A stretch of 12,039 bases of DNA from Actinomycetales bacterium (lineage in GTDB: Bacteria > Actinomycetota > Actinomycetes > Actinomycetales > Beutenbergiaceae). The position numbers were made by a program, and so were the translations under genes. The first letter of the stretch is position 1. The number at the start of each line of letters is the position of its first letter. Positions 6,104-12,039 of the stretch are shown here, in pieces. The notes beneath the pieces are model-generated. The model saw only the letters and a program-made list of their open reading frames with translations, searched no databases and was not told where the DNA came from. The stretch spans positions 1-12,039 of the forward strand of contig JAENWO010000036.1 in NCBI GenBank assembly GCA_016649925.1. Direction: 5' to 3'.

Positions 6104-6984
6104 CCGGCTCCTCCGTCCGGCTCCGCCGGTGAGGTCACGGCGAGCACGTCGATCACGTAGACGAGCGTGTCCGTGCCGAACGCCTGGTCCGGAGGAACGA
6201 CGAGCATCACCTCGGAGCCGACCGTCTCGTCGACGAGCCCGTCCTGCCAGCCCTGGATGAGACCGGTGAACGGGATGGTGGTCGGGGCCATGCCCTCACC
6301 CCAGATGGTGTCGAGCACCTCACCCGTGCTCCAGCTCACGCTCGTGTACCGCACCGTGACCGACTGCCCCGGACGCACCTGCGGCCCGGTCCCGCGGATC
6401 AGCGGGACGATGACGAGGTCCGCGGGCGGCTCGGTGCCGGGCAGCGTGACCGTGGGGGCGCCCGTGTCGTCGCGCGTGACGGTGGGCACTCCCTCCACCG
6501 GGGGGATCTCCTCGCCCCAGGCTCGGGTGTGCAGGATGTCGTAGACGAGCACGAGCGGATGCGGTTTGGTGGTGGTGCCCACCTCGAGACGCAGCAGCCG
6601 CGTGCCCTCGGGCCGGCCGACCAGCTCGACGTAGAGCGGGCCGGCGGTGTCCGGGGTGAGCAGCACCGCCTCGGCCTCGTTGTTGAACGAGTCGTCGATC
6701 ACCTCACCCGTCGTCGCATCGATCGCCAGGTAGGCGAGCATCACGGCGGCGCCGTCGGCGAGCACGGTACCGTCCCCGTGGATGACCTCCTCGGTGGTGG
6801 TCTCGGGCACGGTCAGCGGCTCGTCGAAGCTCACCTGCGGACGCTGGGAGAACGTGCCACCGACGGTGACGTCCGCCTCGGTGGTCGCCTCCTGCGTCTG
6901 GCACCCGCCCACGACGAGCACGGCCAGCAGCACCAGGACCGCGCAGGAGGCGCGGCGGAGAGGGTGGAGGGATCGGACGGGCAC
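6100..6984 (-). CDS. FKBP-type peptidyl-prolyl isomerase lipoprotein
   Basis: With the GTG start at 6984 the protein is 294 residues. It opens with an arginine-containing N-region and a hydrophobic core (about 12-25), then the lipobox VGGC with Cys28, so it is probably anchored on the outside of the membrane. The mature part appears to have two FKBP-like domains. The first (about 45-155) is degenerate; the second (about 165-283) shows VRYTS at 211-215, GWQDGL at 245-250, a VPPDQAFG segment and a final TLVYVIDVL strand. It would help fold exported proteins; substrates are unknown. The frame stays open to 7098 inside pafA, but the signal peptide fixes the start near 6984. No Shine-Dalgarno is seen there; a TAGAAT hexamer 8 nt upstream suggests a leaderless internal start. 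Actinobacterial pafA genes are often followed by an FKBP gene. Confidence 0.88.
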   Translation of the reverse strand: MPVRSLHPLRRASCAVLVLLAVLVVGGCQTQEATTEADVTVGGTFSQRPQVSFDEPLTVPETTTEEVIHGDGTVLADGAAVMLAYLAIDATTGEVIDDSFNNEAEAVLLTPDTAGPLYVELVGRPEGTRLLRLEVGTTTKPHPLVLVYDILHTRAWGEEIPPVEGVPTVTRDDTGAPTVTLPGTEPPADLVIVPLIRGTGPQVRPGQSVTVRYTSVSWSTGEVLDTIWGEGMAPTTIPFTGLIQGWQDGLVDETVGSEVMLVVPPDQAFGTDTLVYVIDVLAVTSPAEPDGGAG

Positions 6985-6992
6985 GAGGAATG

Positions 6993-6998
6993 ATTCTA
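6993..6998 (-). promoter_or_regulatory. Possible -10 element inside the pafA stop, driving FKBP-hisF
   Basis: TAGAAT on the minus strand is a good -10 hexamer whose first three bases are the pafA stop codon. It is 8 nt from the GTG of the FKBP gene, which has no Shine-Dalgarno, so a leaderless internal transcript is plausible. No clear -35 is seen. Confidence 0.35.
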
Positions 6999-8399
6999 CG
7001 GTGCCGGGACGAATGGTCTCCCGGCGCCCTCGTCCTGGTCCATGCTGGCGATGAGCCGGTCGACCCGCTCGTCGCCGCTGCGGAACGGGTCCTTGCACAG
7101 CACCGTCCGGCCGGCCTGGTCGTTCAGCTTGAGGTGCACCCAGTCCACCGTGTAGTCCCGACGCCGGGCCGTGGCCGCCTGCACGAACTCGCCGCGGAGC
7201 TTCGCGCGCGTCGTCTGGGGCGGTTCCTCGGTTGCGGCGTCGATCTCGGCGTCCGTGACGACCCGGGCCGCCAGGCCCCGGGCGGCCAGGCGGGCGAACA
7301 GACCGTCCGTGCGGGAGATGTCGTGGTAGGCGAGGTCGAGCCGGCTGATCCTGGGGTCGGACAGGGGGACGTCGTGCGCGTCGCGATAGCGGTCGATCAG
7401 GCGCTTCTTGATGGCCCAGTCGAGCTCCGTCTCGACGCCGGAGAGGTCACCCTCCCGGAGCGCCGACAGGCCACGCCCCCACAGGTCGAGCACCCAGGCG
7501 TCGTGCGGTCCGCGCTCGGGCGAGGCGTCGACGAACTCCTGCGCCTTCGCCAGGTAGTCGGCCTGCAGGTCGACGGCGGACCTGCGGGAACCCTTGGCGA
7601 GCGGCACCTCCTTGAGTCCGGTGAGGTCGTGCGAGATCTCGCGAATCGCCCGGACCGGGTTCTCCAGGGTGACGTCGCGGAAGATCAGGCCGGCCTCGAG
7701 CATCCGGAGCATCAGGTCCGTCATGCCGACCTTGAGCATCGTGGTCGTCTCGGACATGGAGGAGTCGCCGGAGATCACGTGCAGCCGCCGGTACAGGTCC
7801 GCGTCGGCGTGCGGCTCGTCCCGGGTGTTGATGATCGGCCGGGACCGGGTGGTGGCCGAGCTGGTGGCCTCCCAGAGGTGGTCGGCCCGTTGGGAGAAGC
7901 AGTACGTGGGCCCGCGAGGGGTGAGGAGCACATGCCCGGACCCCGTGAGGATCTGCCGGGTGATGAGGAACGGGACGAGCACCTCCGCGGTGCGCGCGAA
8001 GTCCCCGCGCCGTTTGATGAGGTAGTTCTCGTGGCAGCCGAACGAGTTCCCCGCGGAGTCCAGGTTGTTCTTGAAGAGGTGGATCCTTCCGGGGAGCCCG
8101 TCGGCCTCCACGCGGGCCTGTGCGTCCTCGACGAGCCCTTCGAGGATCCGCTCCCCCGCCTTGTCGTGGATGACGAGCTGGCGAAGGTCGTCGCACTCCG
8201 CCGTCGCGTACTCCGGGTGCGACCCGACGTCGAGGTAGAGCCTGGAGCCGTTGCCGAGGAAGACGTTGGAGGAGCGTCCCCACGCGACGACCTTGCGGAA
8301 CAGGTAGCGGGCCACCTCCTCGGCCGAGAGACCACGCCCGTCGGGGGCTGCGCAGGTGACGCCGAACTCCGTCTCCAGACCGAAGATCCGCCGGATCAT
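6996..8399 (-). CDS. pafA: PafA, Pup-protein ligase
   Basis: PafA uses ATP to phosphorylate the C-terminal Glu of deamidated Pup and joins it to lysines of target proteins. The 467-residue sequence follows the family throughout: IFGLETEFG at 5-13 (Glu9, nucleotide/metal binding), RLYLDVGSHPEYAT at about 53-66 with catalytic-base Asp57, FKNN, GCHENYL, RPIINTRDEPHADA, and near the C-terminus a DFTVDWVHLKLND-type block (here YTVDW) and CKDPF. It is about 15 residues longer than the M. tuberculosis protein, mostly from a C-terminal tail rich in Asp, Gly and Pro. The frame runs on upstream through prcA and prcB, but MIRRIFGLE is the family start. Its ATG overlaps the prcA stop (ATGA), and the AGGAGG before it is only 1 nt away, so coupled re-initiation is likely. 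Confidence 0.97.
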   Translation of the reverse strand: MIRRIFGLETEFGVTCAAPDGRGLSAEEVARYLFRKVVAWGRSSNVFLGNGSRLYLDVGSHPEYATAECDDLRQLVIHDKAGERILEGLVEDAQARVEADGLPGRIHLFKNNLDSAGNSFGCHENYLIKRRGDFARTAEVLVPFLITRQILTGSGHVLLTPRGPTYCFSQRADHLWEATSSATTRSRPIINTRDEPHADADLYRRLHVISGDSSMSETTTMLKVGMTDLMLRMLEAGLIFRDVTLENPVRAIREISHDLTGLKEVPLAKGSRRSAVDLQADYLAKAQEFVDASPERGPHDAWVLDLWGRGLSALREGDLSGVETELDWAIKKRLIDRYRDAHDVPLSDPRISRLDLAYHDISRTDGLFARLAARGLAARVVTDAEIDAATEEPPQTTRAKLRGEFVQAATARRRDYTVDWVHLKLNDQAGRTVLCKDPFRSGDERVDRLIASMDQDEGAGRPFVPAP

Positions 8400-9115
8400 C
8401 CCTCCTCGGGCTTCCGGCTCGGCAGGAGCTGGCCGAGCACGGCCGGCGTCAGTCGTCGAAACGCCCGGCGCTCCCGGTCGCGGTCCAGGACGGCCGCCTC
8501 GAGCGTCTCCGGCGCGAGCGTGCGGTCGCTGGCGCCATTGTCGGGGTTCGCCGATCCGAGCGCGCCGACGGCGATCGTCATCACCTCGGCGAGCGTGAGC
8601 CCCACGCGCCACTGCTCGCGCACGATCCCGCCCAGCCGTTCCGCCTCGCCACCCATGACGACGAACCCGCGCTCGTCCGAAACGGACCCGTCGTAGGAGA
8701 GGCGGTAGATCTGGTCGGTGTCCTGGCTGGCGCCTACCTCGGCGACGGCGATCTCCACCTCGAGCGGCTTCGACTCCGTGGTGAATACCGCTCCGAGGGT
8801 CTGCGCGTACGCGTTCGCAAGTCCACGCGCGTTGACGTCGATCCGGTCGTACGAATAGCCCCGCAGGTCGGCGTACCGCACCCCGGCCACCCGCAGGTTC
8901 TCGAACTCGTTGTACTTCCCGACGGCGGCGAACGCGATCCGGTCGTAGATCTCGCTGATCTTGTGCAGCGCTCGGGAGGGGTTCTCGGTGGCGAACGCGA
9001 TGCCCTGGTCGTACCCGAGCACGATCACGGACCTGCCCCGGGCGATCCCCTTGCGGGCGAAGTCCGCCCGGTCCTTCATCAGCTGCTCCGGGGAGACGTA
9101 GAACGGTTGCGTCAT
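8396..9115 (-). CDS. prcA: PrcA, proteasome 20S alpha subunit
   Basis: PrcA forms the outer heptameric rings and gate of the 20S core and docks the ATPase or other activators. The 239 residues show MTQPFYVSPEQLMKDR at the start, KGIARGRSVIVLGYDQGIAFATENPS, then KISEIYDRIAFAAVGKYNEFENLR, all typical of actinobacterial alpha subunits, and there is no catalytic N-terminal Thr. I chose the ATG at 9115 over the longer open frame because the family begins there and GAGGGAG lies 6 nt upstream. It overlaps both neighbours by 4 nt (ATGA at 9112-9115 with prcB and at 8396-8399 with pafA), as expected for subunits made in equal amounts. The C-terminal tail after about residue 215 is basic and variable, ending KPEEG. 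Confidence 0.96.
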   Translation of the reverse strand: MTQPFYVSPEQLMKDRADFARKGIARGRSVIVLGYDQGIAFATENPSRALHKISEIYDRIAFAAVGKYNEFENLRVAGVRYADLRGYSYDRIDVNARGLANAYAQTLGAVFTTESKPLEVEIAVAEVGASQDTDQIYRLSYDGSVSDERGFVVMGGEAERLGGIVREQWRVGLTLAEVMTIAVGALGSANPDNGASDRTLAPETLEAAVLDRDRERRAFRRLTPAVLGQLLPSRKPEEG

Positions 9116-9945
9116 GACGCACTCCCTCGCTCGGGCTGCTGCGCACGTCGCTCGGCGATCGCGCGGGCGTGCCGGGCGAGGTCGTCGGAGCCGATGCGCT
9201 CGTACCCCTCGCTGCTGACCCGGGCGACGATCGGGTAGATGCCCCGGATCGCGTCCGGGCCGCCGGTCGCGGCGTCGTCGTCGGCCGCGTCGACGAGCGC
9301 GTGCAGGGCCACCTCGACGGTGCGGTCCCCGCTCAGGCCGGGCGTCCACAACTTCTTGAGGGAGCCGCGGGCGAAGACGGAGCCGGAACCGACGCTGTGA
9401 TGGTCCTGCTCCTCGTACCGGCCGCCGGCGACGTCGTAGGAGAAGATCCGTCCGACGCGCCGGTGGAGGTCGTAACCACCGAAGAGCGGGATCGCGGCGA
9501 GCCCCTGGAGAGCGAGCCCGAGGTTGGAGCGCACCATCGTCGCGAGCCGGTTGGCCTTGCCCTCGAGGGAGAGCAGCGTGCCCTCGATCTTCTCGAAATG
9601 CTCCAGCTCGAGCTGGAAGAGGCGCACGAGCTCGATGGCGAGGCCCGCGGTGCCGGCGATCCCGACGGCGGAGAACTCGTCCGCCGGGAAGACCTTCTCG
9701 ATCTGCCGGTGCGCGATCGTCGTGCCCATCGTCGCGCGCCGGTCACCGGCCATCACGATGCCGTCGGCGTAGGTGAGGGCGACGATCGTCGTCGCGTGCG
9801 GCGTCACGGTAATCAGCGCCCCACCCGGCACCTGCGGCCGTCCCGGCAGGAGGTCGGGGGCGTAGGAGGCGAGGAAGTCCACGAACGACGAGCTGCCCGG
9901 CGTGCTGAAGGCGGCCGGCAGCCGGTCGGGGAGGTCACCCCTCAC
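9112..9945 (-). CDS. prcB: PrcB, proteasome 20S beta subunit (precursor)
   Basis: PrcB is the peptidase subunit of the 20S core. It is made as a precursor that cuts itself to expose an N-terminal Thr nucleophile. Here the 277-residue precursor has a propeptide of about 51 residues, including AAFSTPGSSSFVDFLASYAP at 11-30. The mature chain then starts TTIVALTYADG, with Thr52 as nucleophile, followed by GIVMAGDRRAT. The residue before Thr52 is Ala, where a Gly is usual in this family. The GTG at 9943-9945 overlaps the pup stop (GTGA) and gives the normal family N-terminus. It is translationally coupled on both sides. Assignment is secure; the cleavage point is by analogy. Confidence 0.96.
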   Translation of the reverse strand: MRGDLPDRLPAAFSTPGSSSFVDFLASYAPDLLPGRPQVPGGALITVTPHATTIVALTYADGIVMAGDRRATMGTTIAHRQIEKVFPADEFSAVGIAGTAGLAIELVRLFQLELEHFEKIEGTLLSLEGKANRLATMVRSNLGLALQGLAAIPLFGGYDLHRRVGRIFSYDVAGGRYEEQDHHSVGSGSVFARGSLKKLWTPGLSGDRTVEVALHALVDAADDDAATGGPDAIRGIYPIVARVSSEGYERIGSDDLARHARAIAERRAQQPERGSAS

Positions 9946-10139
9946 TGGCCGCCCTTCTGCACGAACCCGCGGACGAAGGTCTCCGCGTTCGTCTCCAGGA
10001 CGTCGTCGATCTCCTCGAGCAGGGAGTCGACCTCGGCGTCGCGCGCGCTCGCGCCAGCCGCGGCGGGCGGCGGCGGGACCACGGCGTCGTCGGGTCGGGG
10101 GTCGGATGTGTTCTTCTGCTCGAACTGCTGCGAAGCCAA
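9942..10139 (-). CDS. pup: Pup, prokaryotic ubiquitin-like protein
   Basis: Pup is the small, mostly disordered tag that is joined to lysines and threads proteins into the proteasome through the ATPase. The 65 residues carry the conserved C-terminal half VDSLLEEIDDVLETNAETF (residues 37-55), the ATPase-binding helix, and end VQKGGQ. The terminal Gln must be deamidated to Glu by Dop before PafA can use it. Residues 22-25 are four prolines, followed by Ala/Gly, in the variable linker. It has only two lysines, Lys9 and Lys62. The start is TTG at 10139-10137, fixed by GAGGAGG 5 nt upstream; no in-frame ATG or GTG fits. It lies 40 bp after dop and overlaps prcB by 4 nt. Confidence 0.97.
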   Translation of the reverse strand: MASQQFEQKNTSDPRPDDAVVPPPPAAAGASARDAEVDSLLEEIDDVLETNAETFVRGFVQKGGQ

Positions 10140-10144
10140 GGTGT

Positions 10145-10151
10145 CCTCCTC
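10145..10151 (-). promoter_or_regulatory. Ribosome binding site of pup, fixing a TTG start
   Basis: GAGGAGG on the minus strand followed by ACACC and TTG. This strong Shine-Dalgarno sequence supports a rare TTG start and high expression of the tag protein. Confidence 0.85.
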
Positions 10152-10176
10152 GTACCGCGGACGGGCGCGTCCCTCG

Positions 10177-10182
10177 ATCCTA
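10177..10182 (-). promoter_or_regulatory. Possible -10 element overlapping the dop stop
   Basis: TAGGAT on the minus strand fits a -10 hexamer; its TAG is the dop stop codon. It would give a short leader before pup. No -35 is recognisable, so this is weak support for a separate pup promoter. Confidence 0.25.
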
Positions 10183-11802
10183 CGGCCCGGGGGCTCCGGA
10201 GGGTGGAGAGGACGCCGTCAGTGCGCGCAGGAGTGACGCCGCGTCCCCGTGGGACTCGAGCAGGGCTTCCAGATGGGCCCGGGTGCCCCGGTACGGATCG
10301 TTCATCGGGACCCGCTGGAGGTTCTGCTCGCCGGGGATGTCGAAGATCAGGGCGTCCCAGTTGGCCGCGCTGACGGAGTCGCCGAACCGCCGGATGCTCT
10401 CCCCGCGGAAGTAGGCCCGCGTGTCGTGCGGCGGGAGGGAGGTGGCGCGTTCGACGTCGTCCCGGCTGACGAGGAGCTCGACGGCACCGGCTGCTGCGAG
10501 CCGATGGTAGACGCTGCGCTCGGGCCGCAGGTCGGACCACTGCAGATCCAGGGCCGCGAGCCGCGGGTGGTCCCAGTCCATGCCGTCGCGCCGGCGCATG
10601 GCCTCCAGCACCCGCAGCTTGGCGAGCCACTCGACCTCGCGTACGCAGGAACCCGGGTCGGTGCCGAGCCGGTCCAGCACGCTAAACCACCGGTCCAGCA
10701 CGTCGCGGGTCTGCGGGTCGACCTCGCCCGCGCGCCCGATGGCGGACGTGATCACGTCGCAGTACACCCGCTGGATCTCGAGCGCGGTTATGGTGCGCCC
10801 GTCGGCGAGGTCGAGAGGCCGGCTCAGGGTCAGGTCGTGGCTGACCGCGTGGGCCGCGTCCACCGGGTCGGCAAGCGCGAGGGCGGAGAGCTCGAGCGGC
10901 ACGTCGCCGGTCTCGAGCAGCCAGAGGAGCAGCGAGGTGGTGCCGAGCTTGAGGTAGGTGGAGACCTCGAGCAGGTTGGCGTCACCGACGATGACGTGCA
11001 GGCGGCGGTAGCGGCTGGCATCGGCGTGCGGCTCGTCGCGGGTGTTGATGATCGGACGGCGCAGGGTGGTCTCCAGGCCCACCTCGGCCTCGATGTAGTC
11101 GGCGCGCTGGGAGATCTGGTAGCCCGGTCTCTCCCCGCGCTGCCCCAGCCCGATCCGGCCCGCGCCGCAGAAGACCGGGCGGGTCACGAGGAACGGTGTG
11201 AGGTACGCGATGACGTCGCCGAACGGCACCGCACGGTCCACGAGGTAGTTCTCGTGCGTGCCGTAGCTGGCGCCCTTGCCGTCGACGTTGTTCTTGTACA
11301 GCGCGACGTCGGGCATCCCCGGGATCTGGGCCAGCAGCCGGCTGGAGCGCAGGAGGACCTCCTCGCCGGCCCGGTCCCACAGGACGGCGTCCAGCGGATT
11401 CGTCACCTCGGGGCTGGCGTACTCCGGGTGCGCGTGGTCCACGTAGTAGCGGGCGCCGTTGGGCAGGATGACGTTCGCGACCGTGGCCTGCTCGGGCTGC
11501 GGCACGGGGCGGCGGCGCTGGGTGACGCCGGTCCAGCCCACGTCGCCGTCCGGAGCCGGGGCCTCGGCCACGTCGGTGAGCTGGCTCGGGTGCGCCGCCG
11601 CCCGCTCCAGCCGCCAGCCGCGGGCGTCGCACAGCGGGTCCTCGTCCTGGTAGTCCCACCGGGCCCGCGAGCCGCGGCGAACCCCCTCGTTCGCGTACGC
11701 CGTGACCACCTGCGCCGACAGCAGCATCGGGTTCGCACCGGGGTTGCCCACCCCGAGGATCCCGTACTCAGTCTCGATGCCCATGATGCGTCGCACACTC
11801 AC
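10180..11802 (-). CDS. dop: Dop, Pup deamidase/depupylase
   Basis: Dop converts the C-terminal Gln of Pup to Glu and also removes Pup from tagged proteins; it is a paralogue of PafA. The 540 residues show MGIETEYGI at 7-15, the Dop-loop region ARWDYQDEDPLCDARGW at 47-63 (a block absent from PafA), then YYVDHAHPEYASPE with the nucleophilic/base Asp122, YKNNVDGKGASYGTHENYL, RPIINTRDEPHADA and TRAYFRGE. It is about 40 residues longer than the M. tuberculosis protein. Much of this is an insertion between SQLTD (73-77) and the ANVIL strand near 109-113, rich in Pro, Asp and Arg. The start could be GTG at 11802 or GTG at 11796; the first is preferred because a -10-like TAGGCT sits exactly 6 nt upstream. 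It is the first gene of the cluster in this window. Confidence 0.96.
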   Translation of the reverse strand: MSVRRIMGIETEYGILGVGNPGANPMLLSAQVVTAYANEGVRRGSRARWDYQDEDPLCDARGWRLERAAAHPSQLTDVAEAPAPDGDVGWTGVTQRRRPVPQPEQATVANVILPNGARYYVDHAHPEYASPEVTNPLDAVLWDRAGEEVLLRSSRLLAQIPGMPDVALYKNNVDGKGASYGTHENYLVDRAVPFGDVIAYLTPFLVTRPVFCGAGRIGLGQRGERPGYQISQRADYIEAEVGLETTLRRPIINTRDEPHADASRYRRLHVIVGDANLLEVSTYLKLGTTSLLLWLLETGDVPLELSALALADPVDAAHAVSHDLTLSRPLDLADGRTITALEIQRVYCDVITSAIGRAGEVDPQTRDVLDRWFSVLDRLGTDPGSCVREVEWLAKLRVLEAMRRRDGMDWDHPRLAALDLQWSDLRPERSVYHRLAAAGAVELLVSRDDVERATSLPPHDTRAYFRGESIRRFGDSVSAANWDALIFDIPGEQNLQRVPMNDPYRGTRAHLEALLESHGDAASLLRALTASSPPSGAPGP

Positions 11803-11808
11803 ACGACC

Positions 11809-11814
11809 AGCCTA
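11809..11814 (-). promoter_or_regulatory. Probable leaderless promoter (-10) of dop
   Basis: TAGGCT on the minus strand, then GGTCGT, then the GTG at 11802. A TANNNT hexamer with 6 nt to the start codon is the classical actinobacterial leaderless arrangement, and no Shine-Dalgarno is present. A -35 is not obvious. Confidence 0.55.
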
Positions 11815-11904
11815 GGGCCGAGCCTGGCTCCCTCGGCGAGGTCGTCACCACGCCGTCGGGCCGTCACCTGGAACCAGCGGGTTCACGAGCACGTGACGGT
11901 GTCG

Positions 11905-11946
11905 CGGCAGGTCTCGCATGGACCGGCAGGTCTCGCATGGACCGGC
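11905..11946. repeat. 19-bp direct tandem repeat upstream of dop
   Basis: CGGCAGGTCTCGCATGGAC at 11905-11923 is repeated exactly at 11924-11942, and the first four bases occur again at 11943-11946. It lies about 90-140 bp upstream of the dop start. It could be a recent slippage duplication or paired regulator sites. Confidence 0.9.
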
Positions 11947-12039
11947 CGGCGCCCGTCCCCAGTTCGCGCGCAGCAAACCCCGGTCCACAGGAGGCTCCAC
12001 AGATGGCGCCGAGCCCTTGGTCTGTCGTCCAACCTCGCA

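Larger units (their letters stand above)
11803..12039. other. Non-coding region upstream of dop
   Basis: I find no gene end or start with family similarity here. A short open minus-strand frame from the right edge ends in TGA near 11850. It matches nothing I know, and its codons use many A/T third positions, unlike the neighbours. The region holds the dop promoter, a 19-bp tandem repeat and two TCCACAG heptamers (11984-11990, 11996-12002). arc/mpa, often upstream of dop, must be beyond the edge if present. Confidence 0.6.

Noticed and set aside
6990..8696. 568-codon plus-strand open frame opposite pafA and prcA
   Set aside because: It mirrors two highly conserved genes and shows no domain of its own.
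8400..9146. N-terminal extension of PafA by about 249 residues
   Set aside because: The frame is open but overlaps prcA entirely; PafA family sequence starts at the ATG at 8399.
11850..12039. Possible C-terminal end of a minus-strand gene entering from the right edge
   Set aside because: The roughly 60-codon frame matches no family I recognise, lacks the C-terminal YL ending expected of Arc/Mpa, and does not have the strong G/C third-position bias of its neighbours.

Overview
The window is GC-rich actinobacterial DNA. A complete Pup-proteasome gene set, a TIGR03085-family protein, probable leaderless promoters and the gene content together suggest a proteasome-bearing member of the Micrococcales (Cellulomonas/Beutenbergia/Georgenia-like). 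The genus is a guess. Every gene except one lies on the minus strand, so transcription runs mostly from right to left.

Right part (about 11.8 kb down to 5.3 kb): dop, pup, prcB, prcA and pafA encode the Pup deamidase/depupylase, the protein tag Pup, the two 20S core subunits and the Pup ligase. They are followed without a real gap by an FKBP-type prolyl-isomerase lipoprotein and hisF. pup/prcB, prcB/prcA, prcA/pafA and FKBP/hisF each overlap by 4 nt (GTGA or ATGA), so this looks like a translationally coupled operon. dop appears to be leaderless. The proteasomal ATPase gene (arc/mpa) is not in the window; the last 237 bases, upstream of dop, hold no recognisable gene. The pafB-pafC-tat genes often found after pafA are not here; FKBP-hisF occupies that place.

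Middle (5.3 to 4.1 kb): hisF converges with a plus-strand TIGR03085/DinB-fold protein across a strong bidirectional hairpin. Upstream of the TIGR03085 gene is a 509-bp divergent intergenic region. It holds two tandem 37-bp repeats, a TetR-operator-like inverted repeat and an AT-rich patch with two adjacent palindromes.

Left part (4.1 kb to 1): two overlapping ABC-exporter half-transporter genes encode an asymmetric heterodimer with one degenerate ATP site. After a 203-bp gap comes the start of hisI, cut by the window edge. Its N-terminus carries a five-copy 12-bp repeat. hisF and hisI act in the same pathway but are separated here by the exporter pair and the TIGR03085 gene.

I found no insertion sequence, phage gene, CRISPR array, tRNA or rRNA. 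The genes belong to known families. The less ordinary material lies in the intergenic structure and in sequence departures in PrcB, Dop and HisI.
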